Below are positions 6,509 to 10,994 of a stretch of DNA of 11,222 bases, in pieces (positions within the stretch are counted from its first letter, which is position 1; the number at the start of each line of letters is the position of its first letter). The stretch is from Nocardioidaceae bacterium. Lineage in GTDB: Bacteria; Actinomycetota; Actinomycetes; Propionibacteriales; Nocardioidaceae. The notes beneath the pieces are model-generated. The model did no database searches and was not told the origin of the DNA. It was given only the letters and a program-made list of their open reading frames with translations. Made by a program: the position numbers and the translations under genes. Location: NCBI GenBank assembly GCA_020438665.1, contig JAGQUE010000330.1:1-11222 (forward strand). Reading direction: 5' to 3'.

Positions 6509-7111
6509 GTGGGTCAGCCGATCATTCGCGCCGCCTGCCTGGCGGATCTGCCCGGCGTCTATCGGGTCTGCTTCTCCGAAGGCTTTCCGGGTGAGGACCT
6601 CGACGACGGACGCAGCCCCGACCTGCTCGGCCACGTCTATGCCGGCCCCTACGTGGTGGCCGACCCGGATCTGTGTGCCGTCGTGGTGGACCCCGGCGGC
6701 GTGGCGGGCTACGTCCTCGGGACCCCCGACGCCGTCGCGTTCGCGGCCTGGGAGGAGCGCGCGTGGTGGCCGCCGCTGCGGCAGCAGTACCCGATCGGCT
6801 CCGTCACCCACCACTCCGATGCCGAGGTCGTGGCGCTGATACACGCACCGGGCGTCGTCCCGCCCGAGGTCTATGCCGGCCACCCTGCCCAGCTCCACAT
6901 CGACCTGCTGGAGCGGACGCGCGGCACCGGCGTGGGCCGCGTCCTCATCGAGGGGCTGCTCGGTCGACTGCGGGCCCGCGGCGTGCCTGGGGTTCACCTC
7001 CCGGTCGCGCCCGGCAACACCCACGCGATCGGCTTCTATCGCCACCTCGGCTTCGTCGATGCCCTCGCAGCGCCCGACACCCTCTGGATGACCCGCCCCA
7101 CCTCCCCGTGA
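6509..7111 (+). CDS. GNAT acetyltransferase resembling the O-GlcNAcase C-terminal HAT-like domain
   Basis: A 200-residue GNAT-fold protein that should transfer acetyl from acetyl-CoA to an unknown acceptor. The acetyl-CoA loop is R138-G-T-G-V-G143, followed by a helix and the C-terminal GNTHAIGFYRHLGFVDA motif (169-185). Beyond generic GNAT features, the sequence lines up by memory along its whole length with the C-terminal domain of human O-GlcNAcase: IRxxCxxD...VYxxC near 6-21, PDLLG at 37-41, GYVLGTPD at 67-74, WWPPLRQQY at 86-94, VVPPEVYAGHPAQLHIDLLE at 116-135. A Streptomyces sviceus relative served as a structural model for that domain. The human domain has lost the acetyl-CoA loop; here it is intact, so this copy may be active. 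It starts at GTG 6509, is divergent from the operon encoding a GH84 enzyme, and shares its operator region. Acceptor unknown; an aminosugar or protein is possible. Confidence 0.87.
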   Translation: MGQPIIRAACLADLPGVYRVCFSEGFPGEDLDDGRSPDLLGHVYAGPYVVADPDLCAVVVDPGGVAGYVLGTPDAVAFAAWEERAWWPPLRQQYPIGSVTHHSDAEVVALIHAPGVVPPEVYAGHPAQLHIDLLERTRGTGVGRVLIEGLLGRLRARGVPGVHLPVAPGNTHAIGFYRHLGFVDALAAPDTLWMTRPTSP

Positions 7112-7114
7112 CCC

Positions 7115-7132
7115 GATCTCCTCGCCGAGATC
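7115..7132. terminator. Hairpin between convergent genes, possible bidirectional terminator
   Basis: GATCTC and GAGATC form a perfect 6-base stem with a 6-base loop (CTCGCC) in the 28-base gap between the convergent acetyltransferase genes. No T-run follows on either strand, so it is a weak candidate. An alternative pairing (CCTCG at 7120 with CGAGG at 7133) also exists. Confidence 0.35.
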
Positions 7133-7139
7133 CGAGGGG

Positions 7140-7775
7140 TCAGGACAGGCCGAAGACCGGCAGGCACGGCTCGAGGCCCTCGATCTCGATCCGTTCGGGG
7201 GCGACCCAGGTCGACCGCTCGAGGCGCAGGTGGGTGAGCTGGGCGGGCCCGGCCTCGGTGACGATGAGGCTGACGCCGTTGTCGCGGTAGCCGAGCCTGC
7301 GCGACACCGCCAACGAGGCGGCGTTGTCGACCCGTGCGGACGAGATGGCGGCCACGGCCCCGAGCCGCTGGAAGGCCAGCCCGATCGCACCGGCGCGCAT
7401 GAGGACGGCCGTCCCGCGGCCGCGGGCGTCCTGCGCGATCCACGATGCCGTGTCGACAGTGCGCAGCATCGGGAACGATGTCCCCTCCAGGGTCACCACC
7501 CCGACGGCCCGGCCGTCTCGCTCGACCCGCAGGTCCAACGCCCAGTCGTCCACCGACCACGTCGCGCGGTGTCGCCAGACGCTCTGGACGAGCCGACGAG
7601 CGCGGTCGCCACCAGGGGTGCCGTCCAATGCCGGATGGGCAGGGTCCATCTCGACGTCACCGGGGAAGAGGTCGAGCAGCTCGGGCAGGTCGTCGTCGCG
7701 CACCGCGCGAAGCCGCACGTCACCGCAGTGCACCGTCAGCCCGAACAACGGCCACGCCGAGACCAGGTCCGTCAT
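7140..7775 (-). CDS. GNAT N-acetyltransferase, RimJ/RimL-like
   Basis: A 211-residue acetyltransferase. The N-terminal part contains VRLRAVRDDDLPELLDL (20-36), typical of the RimJ/RimL subgroup that acetylates protein N-termini or small molecules. The central strand and acetyl-CoA loop read TASWIAQDARGRGTAVLMRA (109-128), with R118-x-x-G121-x-A123 as the pyrophosphate loop, followed by the helix (GAIGLAFQRLGA) and VDNAASLAVSRRLGYRDNG, the usual final motif. The last 40 residues run beyond the core. It starts at ATG 7775, with a -10-like TACGGT 7 bases upstream, so a leaderless message is likely. It converges on the plus-strand acetyltransferase and follows the hydrolase gene after 61 bases containing a strong hairpin, so it may be transcribed separately. 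The two acetyltransferases belong to different subgroups and are not a recent duplication. The substrate cannot be predicted. Confidence 0.85.
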   Translation of the reverse strand: MTDLVSAWPLFGLTVHCGDVRLRAVRDDDLPELLDLFPGDVEMDPAHPALDGTPGGDRARRLVQSVWRHRATWSVDDWALDLRVERDGRAVGVVTLEGTSFPMLRTVDTASWIAQDARGRGTAVLMRAGAIGLAFQRLGAVAAISSARVDNAASLAVSRRLGYRDNGVSLIVTEAGPAQLTHLRLERSTWVAPERIEIEGLEPCLPVFGLS

Positions 7776-7779
7776 GCCC

Positions 7780-7806
7780 CTGACCGTACCGGGACGGCAC
7801 GGTCAG
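7780..7806. terminator. Strong inverted repeat upstream of the GNAT gene (terminator or operator)
   Basis: CTGACCGT (7780-7787) pairs perfectly with ACGGTCAG (7799-7806), and inside it CCG (7789-7791) pairs with CGG (7795-7797) around a GGA loop, with one A/C mismatch. CCC at 7777-7779 can extend the stem with GGG at 7808-7810 past one bulged C. It lies 31 bases after the hydrolase stop in the direction of transcription, where a terminator could be. It also covers the predicted -10 box of the downstream gene, so it may instead be an operator or attenuator. No T-run is present. Confidence 0.45.
7783..7788 (-). promoter_or_regulatory. -10 box of the GNAT gene at 7140-7775
   Basis: Read on the minus strand, TACGGT matches the TAnnnT pattern and ends 7 bases before the ATG at 7775, predicting a leaderless transcript. 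It lies inside the inverted repeat at 7780-7806. No good -35 is seen. Confidence 0.4.
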
Positions 7807-7836
7807 CGGGAGTACGGCGAGCGCCGAACGCCCAGG

Positions 7837-8658
7837 TCAGCGGTTGAGGAAGTCGCCGACCAACTGGTTGAACGTCGTGGCGTGCTCGATCTGGGTCCAG
7901 TGGCCACACCGGCCGAACAGGTGGGCCTCGGACCGCTCGATGAGCTCGAGCAGCTGCAAGGCGTTGGCCAGCGGGATGACCTGGTCGTCGCGACCATGGA
8001 GGATCAAGGTGTCGTGGGGCAGCGCCCGGATCGCTTCCTCGTCCACGGTCATCGCGTCGACCCAGCGCTGTCGAGGCGCCGGGAACATCGCCGAGAACGA
8101 CTCTTGGAAGCCGGGCCGGATCGACGCCTCGTAGCGCATCCGCGCCAGCTCGTCGTTCACCAGGCCGCGGTCATAGGCGAAGATGTCGAGCAGCCCGCGC
8201 ATCACCTCGATCGAGGGCTCGTAGCCCCAGACCCGGTCGAGGCCCTCGGTGATCTCGAAGGGCACGCCGACGGCGCCCATCAGCACGAGCTTGTGGACCC
8301 GGTCGGGGACGGTTGTCGCCACCGAGAGCGCGAGCGCGCCACCGAAGCTGTTGCCCACCAGGCTGAACCGATCGAGCCCCAGCGCATCGGCGAAGCCGAT
8401 CGCGTGCTCACGCCACGTCGTCAGCGAGTAGTCGATCCCCTCCGGCCGCTCGGTGAAGCCGAAGCCCACCATGTCGAGGGCATAGACGGTGTTGCGCTCG
8501 GCCAGTGCACCGATGTTGAGCCGCCAGTTCGCCCAGGCCGAGACGCCCGGCCCGGACCCGTGCACCAGGATGACCGGCGGCCCCTCCCCCGCGACGTGGT
8601 AGTTGGTCGTGATGCCGTTGGCGACGATGCTGCTGCCGACCTCAGGGTTGTCAGTCAT
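7837..8658 (-). CDS. dmpD: Alpha/beta hydrolase, 2-hydroxymuconic semialdehyde hydrolase-like (DmpD/XylF type)
   Basis: A 273-residue cytoplasmic serine hydrolase of the meta-cleavage-product group, which cuts the C-C bond of ring-opened catechols (for DmpD/XylF, 2-hydroxymuconic semialdehyde to 2-oxopent-4-enoate and formate). Motifs are the oxyanion region HGSGPGVSAWANWR at 33-46, the nucleophile elbow GNSFGG with S104, the acid in HGRDDQVIP (D225) and the catalytic histidine in CGHWTQIEH (H253). By memory it matches Pseudomonas DmpD over nearly the whole length, including ITEGLDxVWGY, RPGFxESFxAMFPAPRQRWVD and the C-terminus. The frame is open far upstream, but ATG 8658 is chosen: the family starts with MxxxPEVG here and a -10-like GATGAT lies 7 bases before it. 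No dioxygenase, hydratase or aldolase genes are nearby, so it may be a lone pathway gene or have a shifted substrate. It is divergent from the cyclophilin gene. Confidence 0.88.
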   Translation of the reverse strand: MTDNPEVGSSIVANGITTNYHVAGEGPPVILVHGSGPGVSAWANWRLNIGALAERNTVYALDMVGFGFTERPEGIDYSLTTWREHAIGFADALGLDRFSLVGNSFGGALALSVATTVPDRVHKLVLMGAVGVPFEITEGLDRVWGYEPSIEVMRGLLDIFAYDRGLVNDELARMRYEASIRPGFQESFSAMFPAPRQRWVDAMTVDEEAIRALPHDTLILHGRDDQVIPLANALQLLELIERSEAHLFGRCGHWTQIEHATTFNQLVGDFLNR

Positions 8659-8665
8659 GGCCCCG

Positions 8666-8671
8666 ATCATC
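8666..8671 (-). promoter_or_regulatory. -10 box of the hydrolase gene
   Basis: Minus-strand GATGAT lies 7 bases before ATG 8658. It deviates from TAnnnT only at the first base. This supports ATG 8658 over the in-frame ATG at 8670, which would overlap the box. No convincing -35 was found. Confidence 0.35.
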
Positions 8672-8709
8672 GCGGCCACGCCAGCTGTGCCGCGGCGTCG
8701 TTCCGCAGG

Positions 8710-8719
8710 GTCGTACGAC
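8710..8719. promoter_or_regulatory. Perfect 10-base palindrome in the divergent promoter region
   Basis: GTCGTACGAC is a perfect palindrome between the divergent hydrolase and cyclophilin genes. It covers the expected -35 position for the cyclophilin promoter (-10 at 8739). It could be an operator, but a single short palindrome in GC-rich DNA may be chance. Confidence 0.25.
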
Positions 8720-8738
8720 GCGGCGCGCGGCGCTCGCC

Positions 8739-8744
8739 TACGAT
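8739..8744 (+). promoter_or_regulatory. -10 box of the cyclophilin gene
   Basis: TACGAT ends 7 bases before the ATG at 8752, so the transcript would begin at the start codon (leaderless). This favours ATG 8752 over the in-frame ATG at 8743, which lies within the box. The -35 is poor (TACGAC at 8714, spacer 19). Confidence 0.45.
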
Positions 8745-8766
8745 GCTCGCCATGCCGATGCTCGCC
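8741..8766 (+). repeat. 11-base direct repeat at the cyclophilin start
   Basis: CGATGCTCGCC occurs at 8741-8751 and again at 8756-8766, a spacing of 15 bases (five codons). A third GCTCGCC lies at 8732-8738, before the -10 box. The repeat creates extra in-frame ATGs at 8743 and 8758 around the preferred ATG 8752. It looks like a small tandem duplication. Confidence 0.6.
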
Positions 8767-9423
8767 TCGACGCTCCGACTCGCCCCGGCGCTGCTGGCCC
8801 TGCCGCTGGTGCTCGCAGGCTGCGGTGCCGACGACACCCCGGTCGCCAGGGACACGGCCTCCAGCCAGCCCACCGTGACCTGCCACTACCCCCCGGCGGG
8901 CCAGGCCGCCAAGCCGGTCGACTCTCCGTCCACGGATGCGCCGACGGGCGGCACCGTGGCCGCGACGATCGCCACCGACCAGGGCGACATCCCGGTCACC
9001 CTCGACACCGACGCGACGCCGTGCACGGTCAACTCGTTCCTGTCGCTGGCCGACCAGGGCTACTTCGACGACACGCCCTGCCACCGGCTCACCACCGCCG
9101 GGATCTTCGTGCTTCAGTGCGGCGACCCGACGGGCACGGGGACGGGCGGGCCCGGCTACTCGTTCGCCGACGAGCTGTCGCACGAGGAGACCTATCCGGC
9201 CGGGACCCTGGCGATGGCCAACGCCGGCCCCAACACCAACGGGTCGCAGTTCTTCATCGTCTTCGCCGACACCGACCTGCCGCCGTCCTATGCCGTGTTC
9301 GGGACGGTGTCGGCCGACGGGCTCGCGGTCGTCCAGAACATCGCCGCCGCCGGCGTGGCGGGCGGCGGTGGCGACGGGCCACCCGCCATGCCGGTCACGA
9401 TCACCGGCGTGACCAGGGGCTGA
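8752..9423 (+). CDS. Cyclophilin-type peptidyl-prolyl cis-trans isomerase, secreted lipoprotein
   Basis: A 223-residue prolyl isomerase predicted to be anchored outside the cytoplasmic membrane, helping exported proteins fold. The signal peptide (about 1-23) ends in lipobox VLAGC, with the lipidated cysteine at residue 24, followed by a Pro/Ser/Thr-rich linker to about 65. The cyclophilin domain (67-223) shows VAATIATDQGDIPVTL, TVNSFLSLADQGYFDDTPCH, the catalytic arginine R112 (CHRLT), LQCGDPTGTGTGGPGYSF, GTLAMANAGPNTNGSQFFIV with the QFF motif at 166-168, and YAVFGTV. Several cysteines (44, 91, 110, 123) could form disulfides. The frame is open far upstream, opposite the hydrolase; ATG 8752 is preferred because of the lipoprotein signal and the -10 box 7 bases before it. 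The stop directly abuts the stop of the convergent OsmC gene (TGATCA), leaving no spacer. Similar lipoprotein cyclophilins are common in actinobacteria. Confidence 0.93.
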   Translation: MPMLASTLRLAPALLALPLVLAGCGADDTPVARDTASSQPTVTCHYPPAGQAAKPVDSPSTDAPTGGTVAATIATDQGDIPVTLDTDATPCTVNSFLSLADQGYFDDTPCHRLTTAGIFVLQCGDPTGTGTGGPGYSFADELSHEETYPAGTLAMANAGPNTNGSQFFIVFADTDLPPSYAVFGTVSADGLAVVQNIAAAGVAGGGGDGPPAMPVTITGVTRG

Positions 9424-9906
9424 TCAGTCCTCGTCGGTCCCACCGACGTCGGACGGGTCGGCGACGACCCAGTCGCCGACGAGCCCCTCGCCGTAGTCCA
9501 CCGGCGTGCCGAGCATGACGGTGCGACCGACGCTGCAGAGCCGGTCACGGGACTGACCGATCGCCCGAGGGACCATGGCACGGGCACGATCGCCGTCCGG
9601 CCCTTCGGGGAAGGTGACCTCGAAGGTGACCTTGAGGTCGGCGAGCCGGTTGCCGTCCTCGTCTCGGACCTTGAGCCCCTCGGAGAGCACGCGGAACACC
9701 TCTGGATCAACGCGCTTGCCGGTGATCATGTCCACGTCCACCGCGCTGCACCCCGCGATCGCGGCCAGGAGCAGCTCGACGGGCGTGAAGTCGGGGTCGG
9801 CCCCCGAGCCGAGCGTGACGACGCCGCCGCGCCGGTTGGTGGCCTTGTAGCGGTGCTGCCCGATCCGCTCGATCCGAACCTCGCGGGCATCGGGGTGCTG
9901 GCTCAT
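9424..9906 (-). CDS. OsmC/Ohr-family thiol peroxidase-like protein
   Basis: A 160-residue cytoplasmic protein of the OsmC fold. Members reduce organic hydroperoxides using two conserved cysteines. Both are present: C53 in LLLAAIAGCSAVDV and C124 in SRDRLCSVGRTV. Other family features are the N-terminal beta sheet (VRIERIGQHRYKATNRRGG), FTPVELLLA at 40-48, and LADLKVTFEVTFPEG at 88-102. The upper-fold Ohr subfamily signatures are not clear, so a general OsmC-like call is safer than Ohr. The ATG at 9906 overlaps the stop of the flavin-binding protein gene (ATGA), so the two are translationally coupled and probably work together in redox or xenobiotic stress. The stop abuts the convergent cyclophilin stop. 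The acidic tail (DPSDVGGTDED) is unremarkable. The family is firm; the substrate is unknown. Confidence 0.9.
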   Translation of the reverse strand: MSQHPDAREVRIERIGQHRYKATNRRGGVVTLGSGADPDFTPVELLLAAIAGCSAVDVDMITGKRVDPEVFRVLSEGLKVRDEDGNRLADLKVTFEVTFPEGPDGDRARAMVPRAIGQSRDRLCSVGRTVMLGTPVDYGEGLVGDWVVADPSDVGGTDED

Positions 9907-10547
9907 GGGTGGCTCCCTCGGTGGGCGGCGCGGTGGACGGATCGCGGTACGGCGACCTCGCCGGGGACGTCACCGGCAGCGACCGGGTCCCCGGGTGAGA
10001 CGACGAGCGGCAGCACGCCGGCCCACACCTCGCGCGACTCCCCGTCGTCGGGATCGTCCGCAGGTCCGTCGCTGACCTTGACGGTGACCCGGTCGAGCGG
10101 CACGCGCAGCACCAGCGTCGCCGCCACCTCCTTGCGGCTGTTGCCGCGGACCTCATCGGCACGCCCGGGCATGAGGTGGTCCGAGAGTCGGGCGAGCGCC
10201 TCCTGCTTGGCCTCGCCGTGAAGCACCTCGGCGTCGCCGAAGATGACCGCGCTGCGGTAGTGCATCGAGCTCTCGAACAGCGAGCGCGCGAACACCAGCC
10301 CGTCGAGGTGGGTGACGGTCACACAGACCGGCTGGCCCGCGGCCAGCCGGAAGGCGCCCGCACCGGTGGAGCCGTGGAGGATCAGATGGTCGCCGTCCCG
10401 GGCGCAGGCGAAGGGCAGCACCACCGGTCTGCCTGCTCGCACGACCCCGACGTGCGCGACCAGCGCCTCGTCCAGGATCTCGTCCAGCACCGCCCGGTCG
10501 ATGACCTGCTTCTCCGGGAGCCGGCGTAGGCGCAGCTCGTCGTCCAT
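9903..10547 (-). CDS. Pyridoxamine 5'-phosphate oxidase-related flavin-binding protein (Pyridox_ox_2 / NimA-like)
   Basis: A 214-residue split-barrel protein expected to bind FMN or F420. The N-terminus has RLRRLPEKQVIDRAVLDEIL, then the barrel strands HVGVVRAGRPVVLPFACARD and DHLILHGSTGAGAFRLAAGQ, and the signature THLDGLVFARSLFESSMHYR followed by SAVIFGDAEVL. This pattern is that of the Pyridox_ox_2 group, which includes nitroimidazole-resistance NimA proteins, rather than true PdxH. The frame is open upstream to 10598, but ATG 10547 is chosen because a -10-like TAGCGT lies 7 bases before it and the family starts there. Its stop overlaps the OsmC start by 4 bases. The pair may form a small detoxification operon; the actual substrate, a nitro compound, quinone or other electrophile, is not predictable. 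Confidence 0.88.
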   Translation of the reverse strand: MDDELRLRRLPEKQVIDRAVLDEILDEALVAHVGVVRAGRPVVLPFACARDGDHLILHGSTGAGAFRLAAGQPVCVTVTHLDGLVFARSLFESSMHYRSAVIFGDAEVLHGEAKQEALARLSDHLMPGRADEVRGNSRKEVAATLVLRVPLDRVTVKVSDGPADDPDDGESREVWAGVLPLVVSPGDPVAAGDVPGEVAVPRSVHRAAHRGSHP

Positions 10548-10554
10548 GGGCGGA

Positions 10555-10560
10555 ACGCTA
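10555..10560 (-). promoter_or_regulatory. -10 box of the flavin-protein/OsmC operon
   Basis: Minus-strand TAGCGT fits TAnnnT and ends 7 bases before ATG 10547, predicting a leaderless transcript for the two-gene operon. No convincing -35 was found. Confidence 0.42.
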
Positions 10561-10628
10561 GCCGCAACGTCCAGCAGGGTCTCCCCCGGTCCGACCACGG
10601 CGTGGACAGCCGGGTCGGTGACGAGCGG

Positions 10629-10769
10629 TCAGCGGCCCTGGCGGAGCCAGCGACGGCTGCGACGACCGCGCTCGAGGTCGAGCTCCACAGCGCGCAGCTG
10701 GGCACGGTCCTGATCGGACCAGGCCCGCCCTGCGACGATGCCGTATGCCACCTGCAACTGCGCGTTCAT
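10629..10769 (-). CDS. Small basic protein of unknown function (46 aa)
   Basis: A 46-residue open frame that starts MNAQLQVAYGIVAGRAWSDQ, contains a likely helix (DRAQLRAVELDLERG), and ends in a strongly basic tail (RRSRRWLRQGR). I do not recognise a named family, but very short actinobacterial proteins starting MNAxLxxA with a basic, helical C-terminus are a common unannotated class. A perfect AAGGAG Shine-Dalgarno lies upstream (10782-10787), though its spacing to the ATG (12 bases) is longer than ideal. An AT-rich stretch typical of a promoter sits 70-100 bases further upstream. It precedes the flavin-protein operon on the same strand, with an 81-base gap containing that operon's own -10 box. 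The basic tail could contact nucleic acid; this is speculation. Confidence 0.5.
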   Translation of the reverse strand: MNAQLQVAYGIVAGRAWSDQDRAQLRAVELDLERGRRSRRWLRQGR

Positions 10770-10781
10770 GGGGTTCTCTCG

Positions 10782-10787
10782 CTCCTT
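10782..10787 (-). promoter_or_regulatory. Shine-Dalgarno of the 46-residue protein
   Basis: Minus-strand AAGGAG is a perfect Shine-Dalgarno core, 12 bases before ATG 10769. It is the main evidence that the small frame is translated. Confidence 0.5.
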
Positions 10788-10836
10788 GTCAGCGGTTTCC
10801 TGCGGGATTCGTCGTCACGAGTCAACGACCACAACG

Positions 10837-10849
10837 ACTATTACATAGT
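10837..10849. promoter_or_regulatory. AT-rich palindrome ACTAT-TAC-ATAGT
   Basis: A perfect inverted repeat (5-base arms, 3-base centre) lies in an AT-rich island (about 10835-10865) inside otherwise GC-rich DNA, upstream of the small protein gene. It may be an operator at that gene's promoter. The shape resembles sites bound by small winged-helix repressors, but no partner regulator is visible. The 225-base stretch 10770-10994 otherwise holds no gene I can support. Confidence 0.4.
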
Positions 10850-10929
10850 ACGCCGACAATTAATGCCGATCCGCATCGGAGGCGACGTGACCTCGGGCAC
10901 GTCCGGACCAGCCTCCGGGCTCGGAAATG

Positions 10930-10981
10930 GTGTGCACCCCCGGCCCGTCGAGGGATTCCCGACGACGGCCCGGGGGCACAC
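10930..10981 (-). terminator. Long imperfect hairpin downstream of the right-edge gene
   Basis: GTGTGC (10930-10935) pairs with GCACAC (10976-10981); CCCC (10937-10940) with GGGG (10972-10975); then GG, CC and GTCG (to 10950) pair with their partners down to 10963, about 18 pairs in all with bulges at 10936 and 10941 and one C/C mismatch. The loop is 10951-10962. It begins 13 bases after the stop of the minus-strand gene that enters from the right edge, a usual terminator position. The T-run after it on the minus strand is only TTT, so it is a hairpin-dominated candidate. Confidence 0.55.
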
Positions 10982-10994
10982 GTTCAGCTGAGGG

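Noticed and set aside
7324..8751. Upstream extension of the cyclophilin frame (a possible 699-residue protein)
   Set aside because: The extension is antisense to the hydrolase and acetyltransferase genes and lacks family features. The lipoprotein signal and -10 box place the start at 8752.
8659..9183. N-terminal extension of the hydrolase frame to 9183
   Set aside because: It is antisense to the cyclophilin and has shadow-like composition. The hydrolase family begins at the Met encoded at 8658.
10595..10605. CCAC-GGC-GTGG hairpin upstream of the flavin-protein gene
   Set aside because: Only a 4-base stem with no further support; likely chance in GC-rich DNA.
10866..10879. CCGAT-CCGC-ATCGG inverted repeat
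   Set aside because: A short 5-base stem without position or context to support a function.
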